Assembly (NCBI GenBank): GCA_963751665.1
Contig: CAVVVF010000001.1
Span: forward strand, 620,001 to 684,000
Source: AC-69 sp963751665
Lineage (GTDB): Bacteria > Actinomycetota > UBA4738 > HRBIN12
Reading direction: 5' to 3'
Length of the DNA: 64,000 bases
Shown here: positions 17,705 through 29,029 of the stretch, in pieces
How the letters are laid out: every line of letters begins with the position of its first letter
Numbering within the stretch: position 1 is the first letter of the stretch
Translations under genes and position numbers: made by a program
Notes under the pieces: generated by a model
What the model was told of the DNA's origin: nothing
The model's input: the letters and a program-made list of their open reading frames with translations, nothing else
Databases searched by the model: none

Positions 17705-18316
17705 ATGAGAAAGCTGATCGTGAGCACCTTCTTGACCCTCGACGGGGTCATGCAGGCCCCGGGCGGACCTGGAGAGGACGACAGCGGCGGCTTCGCGCAC
17801 GGTGGCTGGTCGGTGAACTATTGGGACGAGCAGATGGGTCAGGTCATGGGCGAGGCGATGAGCACGCCGTTCGACCTCGTTCTCGGACGCAAGACCTACG
17901 ACATCTTCGCCGCATATTGGCCGCACGCCACAGACGATGCCGGCGCCAAGCCATTGAACGACGCCACCAAGTACGTCGCGTCGCGGAGTCATCCCACGCT
18001 GGAGTGGAGCAACTCGGTCCTGATCGAGGGAGACGCCGCCGAAGGCGTCGCGGCGCTCAAGAAGGAGGATGGGCCGGAGCTGCAGGTGCATGGCAGCGGG
18101 AACCTGATCCAGACGCTGATGCGCCACAACCTTGTCGACCAGTACCGCCTGTGGGTCTTCCCCCTCGTCATCGGGTCGGGCAAACGCTTGTTCTCGGACG
18201 GCACCATCCCCTCCGGGCTGAAGCTCGTCGACAGCAAGGTCTCCACCACCGGAGTCGTGATCGGTACGTACGAGCCGGCAGGCGAGATCGTCACAGGATC
18301 GTTCGCGCTGGACTGA
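17705..18316 (+). CDS. Dihydrofolate reductase-like (RibD C-terminal domain) protein, copy 1
   Basis: 203 residues of the RibD-C/DHFR superfamily, with the start MRKLIVSTFLTLDGVMQAPG, the GRKTYDIF segment and the C-terminal FPLVIGSGKRLF motif that shapes the NADPH pocket. In actinobacteria these stand-alone proteins are abundant and mostly uncharacterised reductases. A gene with the same layout lies at 26.1 kb, so this is one of two paralogues. The ATG lies just after a purine-rich GGACACGAGAG stretch. Confidence 0.85.
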   Translation: MRKLIVSTFLTLDGVMQAPGGPGEDDSGGFAHGGWSVNYWDEQMGQVMGEAMSTPFDLVLGRKTYDIFAAYWPHATDDAGAKPLNDATKYVASRSHPTLEWSNSVLIEGDAAEGVAALKKEDGPELQVHGSGNLIQTLMRHNLVDQYRLWVFPLVIGSGKRLFSDGTIPSGLKLVDSKVSTTGVVIGTYEPAGEIVTGSFALD

Positions 18317-18329
18317 CCGCGGGCCGACG

Positions 18330-19268
18330 TTACAGGCCGGCCTCCTCGGGGACGGGCTCGGAAGGGACGGCGACGCGCCGTTCGCGGTGCTTCCCTCGCT
18401 CGGAACGAGCCCTCCAGGTGGCGACGGCCGCGGCCCCCAGGCCGAGCGCGGCGGCCAGGAAGAACGTCACGCCGCTCACGAACGGGATGAGCCCGACGAC
18501 CCGAAGGGCCCCCCAGCCGACCAGGAACGCCACGACCTGCCGCTCGGGGTTCGTCCACACCAGGCGGCCGAGGGCATATCCGGCCAGCGCATAGCCCGCG
18601 AACGCCGCCAGCGCGAGTGCCAGGACCACCGCGAGCCCCAGGGGGAGCGCCACGAGCGATGCCATGGCCAGGACGGCGAGGATGGGGATCCCCACCGCGA
18701 GCCCGGCCGCCCAGGCGGCCGCGAACCACGGGGCGCTCCGCGCAGCGTCGAAGGCCGCCTCCACGCCCCGGGGGGCCACGAACACGATGGCCAGGCCGAG
18801 GAGGAGCGTGGACACCGAGACCGCCAGCCACGTGGCGAACCGCCCGAACAGCGACACGGGCGTGCGCCAGGTGAACGCGGCGTGCTGGCGGATCCGGCCA
18901 TCGACCACTGCGCCCTCGGAGACCGCGATCCTTCCTCGGGCCGTGACGTCGCCGCCCACGCGGGCGCTCGACCCGAGCTTCACCGAACCGTCCATCGCGA
19001 TCACGCTGCCGCTGACCTGGCCCTCGATGATGATCCCGCCGTCGAGGACGATGACGTCGCCGAGGGCCACCCCGTCGATCCGGGCGCTCCCGTGCAGGAC
19101 GACGACCTCGCCGACCTGGTTCCCCCGGGGCACCTCGACCGTCCCCGACAGGACGATCTGATCCTCGTCCTCCCTCACTTGCGCCGCGGCCCCCAGGGTC
19201 GCCGGGGCGAACGCGAGCACAAGGCAGACCAACGTGAACGGGGCGCGAGCCGGGGCCACGTCGAGCAT
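18330..19268 (-). CDS. Bactofilin-like polymer-forming domain with C-terminal membrane helices
   Basis: 312 residues. After a signal-like hydrophobic start (to about residue 26), residues about 30-120 form short beta repeats (VVVLHGSARIDG, VIVLDGGIIIEG, VIAMDGSVKLG), the pattern of polymer-forming bactofilin-type solenoids. Four or more hydrophobic helices follow (about 140-275) and a basic tail. It may organise an envelope structure (inference). The ATG at 19268 was preferred because residues upstream of it look like non-coding translation. It is divergent from the Lhr helicase gene. Confidence 0.75.
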   Translation of the reverse strand: MLDVAPARAPFTLVCLVLAFAPATLGAAAQVREDEDQIVLSGTVEVPRGNQVGEVVVLHGSARIDGVALGDVIVLDGGIIIEGQVSGSVIAMDGSVKLGSSARVGGDVTARGRIAVSEGAVVDGRIRQHAAFTWRTPVSLFGRFATWLAVSVSTLLLGLAIVFVAPRGVEAAFDAARSAPWFAAAWAAGLAVGIPILAVLAMASLVALPLGLAVVLALALAAFAGYALAGYALGRLVWTNPERQVVAFLVGWGALRVVGLIPFVSGVTFFLAAALGLGAAAVATWRARSERGKHRERRVAVPSEPVPEEAGL

Positions 19269-19352
19269 CCTATCGGCGGGCTCGACACCGTTGGACGTGG
19301 CGGATAGCAACCGGCCCGCGAGCCTGTCGCCGGTTCGCCGTAGGCTTGTGCG

Positions 19353-22300
19353 GTGACTCTCGACCTGTTCTCCCCCGCCGTCCGCGAGTGGTTCGAAGCG
19401 TCCTTCGAGTCCCCCACGCCCGCCCAGGTGCGGGGATGGCCAGCCATCGCATCGGGCGGCCACACGCTGATCCTGGCGCCGACGGGCTCCGGCAAGACCC
19501 TGGCCGCCTTCCTGTGGGCCATGGACCGCCTGGGCGGCGAACCGACCCCGCCCCCGGCCGAGCGGTGCAGGGTCCTGTACGTCTCGCCGCTCCGGGCCCT
19601 GGCGGTGGACGTGGAGAAGAACCTCCGCTCTCCCCTGGCCGGCATCCGGCTGGCCGCCGAGCGCCTGGGCGTCGAGCTGCACGAGCCGACCGTGGGCATG
19701 CGAACGGGCGACACGCCGGCGAACGAGCGGCGCGCCATCCACAAGCGTCCCCCCGACATCCTCATCACCACTCCCGAATCGCTGTACCTCATGCTCACCT
19801 CGCAGGCCCGGGAGATCCTGCAGAGCGTCCGGTGGGTCATCGTCGACGAGGTCCACTCGGTGGCGGCGACCAAGCGGGGCGCGCACCTCGCGCTCTCGCT
19901 CGAGCGACTCGAGGCCATCACCCGAACCTCACCGCAGCGGATCGGCCTGTCGGCCACCCAGCGCCCGCTGGAGGAGATCGCCCGGTTCCTGGGAGGGCGG
20001 ACCGACGAAGGCCCCCGTCCGGTGACGATCGTGGACGCCGGCCACCGAAAGCCCATGGAGGTCGAGGTGGTCGTCCCCGTCGAGGACATGGCCGCACTCG
20101 GGCAGGTCCCCGGGCGCGACGCGCCGGGTCCTGCTCCCGTCGACCAGGACCGCCTGAGCATCTGGCCATCGGTCCACCCCCGCCTGCTCGAGCTGATCCG
20201 CGAGCACCGGTCAACGCTGATCTTCGTGAACGCCCGCCGCCTGGCCGAACGCCTGGCGGCCCGGCTGAACGAGCTGGCCGGCGAGGACCTCGTTCGAGCC
20301 CATCACGGTTCGATCGCGCGGGAGCAGCGCCTGGAGATCGAGGATCGCCTGAAGCGAGGAACGCTTCGGGGGCTGGTGGCCACGAGCTCGCTGGAGCTCG
20401 GGATCGACATGGGGGCCATCGACCTGGTGGTGCAGGTGGAGTCGCCGGGCTCGGTGGCCCGAGGGCTCCAGCGGATCGGCCGGGCCGGCCACAGCGTGGG
20501 CGAGCCCAGCAGAGGCAAGCTGTTCCCCAAGTACCGGGGCGACCTCCTGGAGGCGGCCGTGGTCGTCCAGCGGATGCTGGGCGGCCTGATCGAGGAGACC
20601 CGGTATCCGCGCAATCCCCTCGACGTCCTGGCCCAGCAGATCGTGGCCATGTGCGCGGTCGACGAGTGGACCGTGCAGGATCTCGCCGCCTTGGTTCGTC
20701 GTGCGGCGAACTTCGCCGATCTGTCCGACGAGCTGCTGTTCGCCGTCCTCGACCTGCTGTCGGGCAAGTACCCCTCGGACGACTTCTCGGAGCTCCGGCC
20801 CCGGATCGTGTGGGACCGTCACCGGAACACGCTTCGAGCCAGGGAAGGGGCGGGGCGGCTCGCCGTGACGAGCGGGGGGACCATCCCCGACCGCGGCCTG
20901 TTCGGCGTGTTCCTCCCCGACGGGACGCGGGTCGGCGAGCTCGACGAGGAGATGGTGTACGAAAGCCGGCGCGGTGAGGTGTTCGTGCTCGGGGCCTCGT
21001 CGTGGCGGATCGAGGACATCACGCTCGACCGGGTGATCGTGTCCCCGGCTCCGGGCGAGCCGGGCAAGATGCCCTTCTGGAAGGGGGACAAGCCGGGGCG
21101 GCCGCTGGAGCTCGGCCGGGCCCTGGGCGAGTTCACGCGCGCGATCGGGGCGCGAGGCGCCCGATCGCGCCACCGCCCGCCTGCGCGAGGAGTTCAAGCT
21201 CGACGAGCTGGCAGCACGGAACCTGGTGGCCTACGTGCAGGACGAGCGCGAGGCGGCCGGCGCCGTGCCCGACGACCGGACCATCGTGGTGGAGCGGTTC
21301 CCCGACTCGATCGGCGACTGGCGCGTATGCCTGCTGTCCCCGTTCGGGGCCCGGGTGCACGCCCCGTGGGCCATGGCCATCGAGGCCCGGCTGGCCGAGC
21401 GGATGGGCGGGAACGTCCAGGTGCTGTGGAGCGACGACGGCATCGTGATCCGCCTCCCCGAGTCCGAGGACCGGATCCCGGTGGAGGACCTCGTGTTCGA
21501 TCCGGAGGAGATCGAGGAGCTGGTGATGCGGCAGCTCCCGGCGACCGCGCTGTTCGCGTCGGCCTTCCGCGAGTCGGCGGCCCGGGCTCTCCTCCTTCCC
21601 CGCCGCTCTCCCGGCAAGCGGACCCCGCTGTGGCAGCAGCGCCAGCGGTCGGCCGACCTGTTGCAGGCCGCGTCGAAGTACCCGACGTTCCCCATCCTGC
21701 TCGAGGCCACCCGGGAGTGCCTGCGCGACGTGTTCGACCTCCCCGCCCTGAAGGAGGTGCTCGCCGACGTGCGGGCCCGGCGGATCCGGATGGTGCCGGT
21801 CGACACGAACGGCGCATCGCCGTTCGCGCAGTCGCTGCTGTTCTCGTGGATCGCCGTGTACATGTACGAGGGCGACGCGCCGCTCGCGGAGCGGCGCGCC
21901 GCCGCCCTGGCCCTCGACCGGGACCTGCTCCGCGAGCTCCTCGGCGCCGAGGAGCTCCGCGAGCTGATCGACGCCAGCGCGCTGGCCGACCTGGAGCTCG
22001 AGCTCCAGTCGCTGGTCGAAGGACGGAGGGCTCGCCACTCGGACGACCTTCACGACCTGCTTCGGCGGGTGGGCGACCTCACCGAGGAGGAGATCGCCTC
22101 CCGCGCGTCGGGCGACTCGGCCGCATGGACGGCGTCGCTCCTGGACGAGCGCCGCGCCATCCGCATCCGCATCGCCGGCGAGGACCGGATCGCCGCCGTG
22201 GAGGACGCCGGGCGGCTGCGCGACGCGCTTGGCACCTCGATCCCCCGCGGCGTGCCGGCCGCATTCGCCGAGAGCGTGGCCGAACCGCTCCGCGACCTGG

Positions 22301-23739
22301 TTGCCCGGTTCGCCCGAACGCACGGGCCGTTCCACGCCGAGGACGTGGCCCGGCGCCTCGGCATCCCCGATGACCGCGTGAGCTCGGCGCTGGCGTCGCT
22401 CGAGGCCGAGGGCAAGGTCGTCCGCGGCGAGTTCCGGCCGGGCGGTGTGGAACGTGAATGGTGCGACGTCGAGGTGCTCCGTTCGCTCCGGCGACGCTCG
22501 CTGGCCGCGCTCCGCAAGGAGGTCGAGCCGGTGGAGGGCGCGGCCCTGGCGCGGTTCCTGCCCGAGTGGCATGGCATGACGCGACCCCGGCAGGGGCCCG
22601 GCGCCCTGGCCGAGGCCATCGAGCAGCTCCAGGGCGGGGCCGTCCCCGCATCGGTCCTGGAGTCCGACGTCTTGCCCGCCCGGGTCGCCGGGTACCGGCC
22701 GGCGGACCTCGACGCGCTCAGCGCGGCCGGCGAGATCGTGTGGGTGGGCGCCGGCGGGCTCGGTGCCAACGATGGCCGCGTGGCGTTGTACTTCAGGGAT
22801 CGCCTTCGGCTCCTCGCGCCGAGCCCGCCCGAGGAACCCCCGCACGGACCGGTCCACGAGTCGCTTCGCCGGCATCTCGCCGAACGCGGCGCCTCATTCT
22901 GGCCGGACCTGGTGGCGGCGGCGGGAACAGCCGACGAACGCGTAGTGCTCCGGGCGCTGTGGGACCTGGTGTGGGCGGGCGAGGTCACGAACGACACGTT
23001 CGCCCCGCTCCGCTCGTTCCTGTCGGGGCGGCCCCGCGCGCCGAAGGCCAAGCCCAGGCCGGGGGGGCTCCGGCGCGCGGGGCCGCCCGCCGGCGCCGGA
23101 CGGTGGTCGCTCGTCGCCCCGCTCCTTCAGCCCGCGCCGTCCTCCACCGAGATCTCGCACGCCCGGGCGTTGCAGCTCCTGGACCGACACGGCGTCCTGA
23201 CCAGGGAGGCCGCCCTGGGCGAGGGCGTGCCGGGCGGGTTCGCCGCGGTGTACGGCGTGCTGAAGGCCATGGAGGAGTCCGGGAAGGTCCGGCGGGGCTA
23301 CTTCGTGTCGGGGCTGGGCGCCGCACAGTTCGCGCTTCCCGGCGCCGTGGACCGGCTCCGCGACCTCCGCGAGCCGCAGGGGTCGGGGTCAGCGCTGGCC
23401 CTCGCGGCGACGGACCCGGCGCAGCCCTTCGGCATGGCCCTGCCGTGGCCCGACGGGCCCGGGCGGCCGGCCCGGACGGCCGGCGCGTACGTGATCCTCC
23501 AGACCGGCGAGGCTGCGGCGTTCCTGGAACGAGGGGCACGAAGCCTCCTGACGTTCCCCGCCGCCGAGCTCGACGACTCGTGGGTCGACGCGCTCGTCTC
23601 GCTGGCCAAGGAAGCCCGGGTCCGCCGGATCGAGCTGCAACGGATCGACGGCGTGCCGTTCAGCGAGTCGCGATGGGCGGCTCGGCTCCGGGAGGCCGGG
23701 TTCGCCGAGGGCTACCGCGGGCTCGTCCTCCGGGGCTGA
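19353..23739 (+). CDS. lhr: Lhr-type large DNA helicase, with one frameshift
   Basis: ATP-dependent superfamily 2 helicase of about 1460 residues, linked in relatives to DNA repair. The first half shows APTGSGKT (Walker A), VDEVHS (Walker B) and the later motif ESPGSVARGLQRIGRAGH. The second half contains the Lhr core and the long C-terminal winged-helix region. One base shift near 21.14-21.16 kb separates the two open frames; it falls on an 11-bp GC-rich inverted repeat, so a sequencing or assembly error is the likely cause. The GTG start lies six bases after a TAGGCT box, consistent with leaderless transcription. Confidence 0.9.
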
Positions 23740-23758
23740 CCGGTCGAGCGCCGCGCCC

Positions 23759-25343
23759 ATGCAGCCCGCGGACGAGCGACAGCTCTCGGCTTCGGGGAAG
23801 CGCTTCGCCATCGCCACGCCGCATCGGGCCGCAACGCAGGCCGGGGTCGCGGCCTTCGACGCCGGAGGGAACGCGGTGGACGCGGCCCTCGCGGCCGCCG
23901 TCACGCTCGCCGTGGTCTACCCGCACATGTGTGGGGTGGGCGGTGACCTCTTCGCGCTCGTGCAGGCATTGAACGGTCAGACCATCGCGCTGAACGCGAG
24001 CGGCGCCGCCCCGCGCGGGATCGACGTCGATGCCATCCGCGCGGCCCACGATGCGATGCCCGAGTACGGCCCGCTCACGATCACCGTGCCGGGTGCCGTC
24101 TCGGGGTGGGCCGCGGTGGCCGAGCTCGGCGCCGACCTGCCGTTCGAGCGCGCGTTCCAGCGCGCCATCGCCCACGCCCGCGACGGCACCGCCGTCGCGT
24201 CGCTCCCTGGCCTCCAGCCTGGCGTGGGAGCCCGAGCGGCTGTTCGCCGATCCGGGGATGCGGGAGGTCTTCACCCGCGACGGCTCGCCCGTCGCCCAGG
24301 GCTACACCTTCGTGCAGCCTGCCCTGGCCGCGACCCTGGAGGCCATCGCACTCGAGGGTCCGTCCGCGCTGTACGGCGGCGAGGTCGGCGCGCGGCTCGT
24401 GAACGGGCTTCGCGCCGTCGGCTCGCCGATGGCCCTCGATGACCTGGCATCGCACCGGCCCGAGCTCGACTCACCCCTTGCCGCCCGCTACCGGGACCTC
24501 CACGTCTCGGTCGCCCCCCCGAACTCCCAAGGCTTCGCGCTCCTGGAGATGCTGCTCGCCGTGGAGCGCCTCGAGATCGATCCCGATCCCCTCGGCGCCG
24601 ACGCGGCGCTCCTGGCCGAGGTGTTCGCGGCCGCGTCCGCCGACCGGGACCGGCACAACGCCGATCCCCGGTACGCCCGGGTCCCGGTGGGCACGCTCCT
24701 CGACGAGGGCCACATCGCGGCCCTGTGCGATCAGGTCCGAGCCGGCCCGGTCGACATCGGGCCCCAGGGGGCCGGCGACACGATCGCCCTGGTGACGGCC
24801 GACGGGGACGGCCGGGCGGTCTCGCTGATCCAGAGCCTGTCCAGCGGGTTCGGCTCGGGGATCCTCGAGCCCTCCACCGGCATCATCTGCCACAACCGAG
24901 GATCGGCTTTCTCCCTCGACGCCGAGTCCCCCAACGTCCTCGCCGGCGGGAAGCGACCAGCGCACACACTGATGCCGGTGCTCGTCCACCAGGACCAACG
25001 GCTCGTTGCCGCAACGGGCGCCATGGGCGGCGGCGGCCAGCCACAGATCAACTTCCAGGACCTCGTCCGGGCCTTCGACCTCGGCATGGACCCCGGGGCG
25101 GCCGTCTCCGCCCCCCGGTGGCTGATGGGCGGGATGGACCTGCATCCCGGACGGTCCGTCGAGCTCGAAGCCGGCGTGCCCACGTGGGTTCGCGACGCGT
25201 TCGAGCGCTCTGGCTTCGCCCTCACCCTCCTCGGCGAATGGGACGACGGCGTGGGGCACGCCCATCTCATCCGCATGGCCGAGGACGGCACGTTGGTCGC
25301 GGCGACCGACCCGCGGGCCGACGGCGACGCGGCGGCGAGGTGA
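23759..25343 (+). CDS. Gamma-glutamyltransferase family protein, with one frameshift
   Basis: About 528 residues of the Ntn-hydrolase gamma-glutamyltransferase family, which cleaves or transfers gamma-glutamyl groups of glutathione-like peptides. The N-terminal part shows GGNAVDAALAAAVTL and GVGGDLF; the C-terminal part shows the autoprocessing-type segment GAGDTIALV, then ILEPSTGI and TGAMGGGGQPQ. The reading frame changes once near 24.2 kb, where the translated halves join without loss. I see no clear signal peptide, so the protein may be cytoplasmic, unlike classical GGT. It follows Lhr on the same strand. Confidence 0.85.
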
Positions 25344-25384
25344 GCGGCTAGAGTCTTGCCGTTCCCCGCCCGCACTGGAGCACG

Positions 25385-26083
25385 ATGACCGCCAGTTGGG
25401 AAGGTGAGCTGGACCGTCTCGGCGCGCTCCTGCACGACCTCCGCACGCCGCTCGCCGCGATCCTCGGACTCGCGATCACCCTGGAGCGGGAGGACGTCGC
25501 GCTCAAGCCCGACGAGGCGAAGGACATGGCGTCGCGCATCGCGGACAACGCCCGCCGCCTGGACCGCATGGTCGGCGCCCTGCTGGACCTGGACCGGATC
25601 GCGCGCGGAAACGTCGAGCTCACGATCGTCCCGTCGGACATCGCGGAGCTCGCCGCTCGGGTGGTCGAGGAGACGGACGTCGTCGAGGATCGGGCGGTGA
25701 TCGTCGAGGGAGAGAGCGTCACCGCGGAGGTCGACCCGGCGAAGGTCGAGCGGATCGTGGAGAACCTGTTGTCGAACTCGGTTCGCCATACGCCGCGGGA
25801 AGGCCGGATCTGGCTCCGGGTCCGCGAACAGGACGGTGGCGCGCTGATCGCGGTGGAGGACGAGGGCCCCGGCGTCCCTCCGGCGTTCCGGGAGGCCATC
25901 TTCGAGCCGTTCGGCCAGGGTCGGGAGTGGGGTGAGTACGCCCCTGGGAGCGGGATCGGTCTGGCCCTGGCGGCGGGGTTCGCCGAGCTGCACGGTGGCC
26001 GCGCCTGGGTCGAGGACCGCGAGGGCGGTGGCGTGTCGTTCCGGGTGTGGCTCCCGGCCCAACCGCCTGCGAACGGCCCCTAG
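25385..26083 (+). CDS. Small soluble histidine kinase without sensor domain
   Basis: 232 residues consisting only of a HisKA domain (HDLRTPLAAI, His17) and a HATPase domain (VENLLSNSVRHT, EDEGPGVP, GSGIGLAL). There is no membrane segment or PAS domain. The core closely resembles the C-terminus of the kinase at 4.7-6.5 kb. It would need another protein to supply the signal. No response regulator is adjacent. A TAGAGT element lies upstream. Confidence 0.88.
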   Translation: MTASWEGELDRLGALLHDLRTPLAAILGLAITLEREDVALKPDEAKDMASRIADNARRLDRMVGALLDLDRIARGNVELTIVPSDIAELAARVVEETDVVEDRAVIVEGESVTAEVDPAKVERIVENLLSNSVRHTPREGRIWLRVREQDGGALIAVEDEGPGVPPAFREAIFEPFGQGREWGEYAPGSGIGLALAAGFAELHGGRAWVEDREGGGVSFRVWLPAQPPANGP

Positions 26084-26098
26084 GAAGGGAACTTCAAG

Positions 26099-26690
26099 AT
26101 GAGAAGAGTCGTTGTGAACAACAGCCTGACGCTCGATGGCGTGATGCAGGCACCGGGCCGGCCCGACGAGGACCTCCGCGGCGGCTTCGAGCACGGCGGC
26201 TGGGCGCAGCCCTACTTCGATCCGGTCATGGCCAGCGTGGCGGCAGAAGGAATCGCCAGGGGCGGGGACCTGCTGCTCGGGCGACGGACCTACGAGGACT
26301 TCGCCGCGTTCTGGCCCAACCAGACGGAGGCCAACCCCTTCACCGCGGTGCTGAACAACTTCCAGAAGTACGTTGCGTCGACGACGCTGGAGGAGCCGCT
26401 CTCGTGGAGCAACTCCACGCTCCTCAAGGGCGACGCCGGGGAGGCCGTGGCCAGGCTCAAGGAGCAGCCGGGCAAGGATCTCGTGGTACTCGGCAGTGGA
26501 GAGCTGGTCCAGTCGCTGATGCGGCGCAACCTCGTCGGACGAGTACGTGCTCCTGATCCACCCGCTGGTTCTGGGATCGGGGCGCCGTCTCTTCACCGAC
26601 GGCGGTCCATTCGCCGCTCTCCGGCTCGTCGACACCAAGACGACGACCACCGGCGTGGTGATCGCGACCTACCAGCCGGCCGCGGAATAG
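26099..26690 (+). CDS. Dihydrofolate reductase-like (RibD C-terminal domain) protein, copy 2, frameshifted
   Basis: Paralogue of the gene at 17.7 kb, with the same LTLDGVMQAPG start, GRRTYEDF segment and a GSGELVQSLMRRNLV stretch. A one-base shift near 26.535 kb (one G too many) moves the rest to another frame, where EYVLLIHPLVLGSGRRLF and the usual end follow. Repaired length is about 196 residues. A homopolymer-type error is the likeliest reason. Start ATG at 26099 follows a GAAGGG-type box. It lies 15 bases after the small kinase gene and may be co-transcribed with it. Confidence 0.85.
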
Positions 26691-26701
26691 GGGACGTGCC
26701 C

Positions 26702-29029
26702 CTAGCCGACCGCGGCTTCCTCGGACTCGAGGACCTCGGAGGCGAGCCACGAGTACGCCTCCTCCTCCTGGGCGAAGTGCAGGCGGAGGATCGCGTGCAG
26801 CCCGTACAACACCCGCCGCAGGTCGACCAGGTCCTCCGGCGCAGGGCCTTCGGCAGGAACGTCGTCCACCAGGTGGACGAAGACCCGCGAGAGGTGATCG
26901 ATCTCCAAATGGGCGCGGGCCATCGTCCCCATGGGGTCATCGCCGCCCATGAGCTTGGAGACGACGGGATACACGGCGGCCTCCTCTTCCTCCTCGTGCT
27001 GGGGGAGGCGCTCGGTCAGGAACCACCGGACCTGCTGGAGCTCGTCGCGGGCCTCGACCGGCGAGTAGGTCTCGAGCCGGTCGGCCACGGTCCGGATCCG
27101 GGCCAGCCAGGGCATGAACTCGCGATGCTCGTCGCGGAACCGGTCGCCGACGTTGGAGCCCAGGCCGGCGCGCTGTCGGGCGGCCCGGCCGCCCGACAGC
27201 GCCCGCAGGGCGTTCAGGATGACCGCCACGTCGATGGCCTCCTGGAACAATGCCCCGCCCACCACCGGCAGTAGCCCGACGGCGCCGAGGAGCATGCCGC
27301 CGAACGACAGGCCCATCCCGATCAGCACGCTCTGCACGGCGATGCCCCGCGAGCGCTTGGCAACGCGGATGGCCTCGGCCAGGCGGTCGAGCCGGTCCAC
27401 CACCAGCACCACGTCGGCGGCCTCCGAGGACGCGGTCGCACCGCGAGCGCCCATGGCCACGCCGACGTCGGCGGCGGCGAGCGCCGGCGCGTCGTTGACG
27501 CCGTCGCCCACCATGATCGTCGACGCCACCGTCGCTTTCGGCCTTCACCGCATCGACCTTGTCGGCGGGATCGCGCTCGGACAGGATGCGGTCCACGCCG
27601 ATCGAGATGCCGACCGACTCCGCGACGTCGGGATGATCGCCGGTCACCATCACCACGCGCTTGATCCCGGCCCGGCGGAGCGTGCGGATCACGCGCGGCG
27701 TGTCGGGACGGATGGGATCGTCGAGGATCAGCCCTCCGGCCACCTGTCCGTCGACCGCCACGAACACGGCGGAGGAGCCCTCCATGGCCGACCGCCGACG
27801 GATATCGCGGGCCCGGGCCGGCAGTCCGCCGCCGCCCGACACCCAGGAGGCCTTGCCCAGCGAGACACGCCGTCCATCGACGGTGCCCTCGATCCCCGAG
27901 CCCGGCTCCTCGTGCACGTCCACGGGGAACGAGAGCGAGAGGCCTCGCTGCCGCGCCGCCCGCACGATGGCCGCGCCGAGGACGTGGGGCGAAACCTGGT
28001 CGAGCGAGGCCGCCAGCCGGAGGAGCTCCTCGGGATCGACGCCGGCGAACACCTCGATGTCCGCGACGTCGGGGATGCCCGAGGTCAGGGTGCCGGTCTT
28101 GTCGAACAGCAGCACCGACCCGCGGGCCAGCGTCTCCAGCGCGCCGCCGCCCTTCACGATGATGCCGCGGCGGGCCGCGCGCGAGATCCCGGCCACGATG
28201 GCGATCGGCGCGGCCAAGATCAGCGGGCAGGGCGTGGCCACGACCAGCACCGCCAGTGCTCGGACTGGGTCGCCGGTCAAGATCCACGCGCCGGCCGCGA
28301 TGACCAGGGTCACCGGAACGAACAGGAGCGCGTACCGGTCGGCTAGGCGAACGAATGGCGCCTTCTGCTTCTCCGCCTCCTCGATCAGCCGGACGATCCC
28401 CGCGTAGGTGCTCGCCTCGGCGGTGGCGGTGGCCCGAAGGGCGAGCGATGCGCCGGCGTTCACCGCCCCGCTTCGGAGCGGCTCGCCCTTGCTCCGCTCG
28501 ACCGGCCGAGACTCTCCGGTCAGGGCGGACTCGTCGAGGACGCAGTTCTCCGAGACCAGGATGCCGTCCACCGGCACGACCTCGCCCTGCTTCACCAGCA
28601 GCAGATCCCCGGCCGGACCTCGCCGATGGGGATCGATTCCAACTCCTCGCCCAGGTACCGGTGCACCGTCCGCGGCGCGCGTTCGAGGAGCGAGGACAGC
28701 TCCCGGCGCGCGCGGGCATCGGCGTACGCCTCGAGCGACCGCCCGCTCGACAGCATCAGCGCGATGACCGCCCCGGCCAGGTACTCGCCGAAGGCCAGGG
28801 CCCCGGCCATGGCCAGGAGGGCGATGACGTCGACCCCTGTCTCCCGATGGAGCAGGTCGATCGCCACCGAGTACGCCAGGGGCAGGATGCCCACGATCGT
28901 CGTGGCCGCCCACGCCACGTTGGCCGCGTCATGCGCGCCTGCGGCCCACAGCAGGCCGCCGAGGGCGAGGCCGACAACGGCGATGCCCAGGAAGGCCCTG
29001 CTCGCGTTGCGCCGTCTGGTCGCCTTCAT
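26702..29029 (-). CDS. P1B-5-type metal ATPase fused to a C-terminal hemerythrin domain (frameshifted)
   Basis: About 775 residues. There is no N-terminal metal-binding domain. Membrane helices lead to ALTGESRP, the transmembrane motif TPCPLILAAP, DKTGTLT and MVGDGVNDAPAL. After the last helices come about 150 residues with the hemerythrin iron-ligand pattern (FRDEHREF, QHEEEEE, RAHLEIDH, HAILRLHF). TPC plus a hemerythrin tail is the signature of P1B-5 pumps such as Nia of Sinorhizobium meliloti, linked to nickel and iron. Single-base shifts near 28.61 and 27.53 kb split it into three frames that join cleanly. The ATG at 29029 overlaps the stop of the nitrobindin-like gene (ATGA), so the two are one operon. 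Confidence 0.9.

Noticed and set aside
26937..28913. Separate ATPase fragments and a stand-alone hemerythrin protein
   Set aside because: The hemerythrin part is in the same frame as the last membrane helices and hinge motif of the ATPase, so it is a true fusion. The other breaks are single-base shifts.
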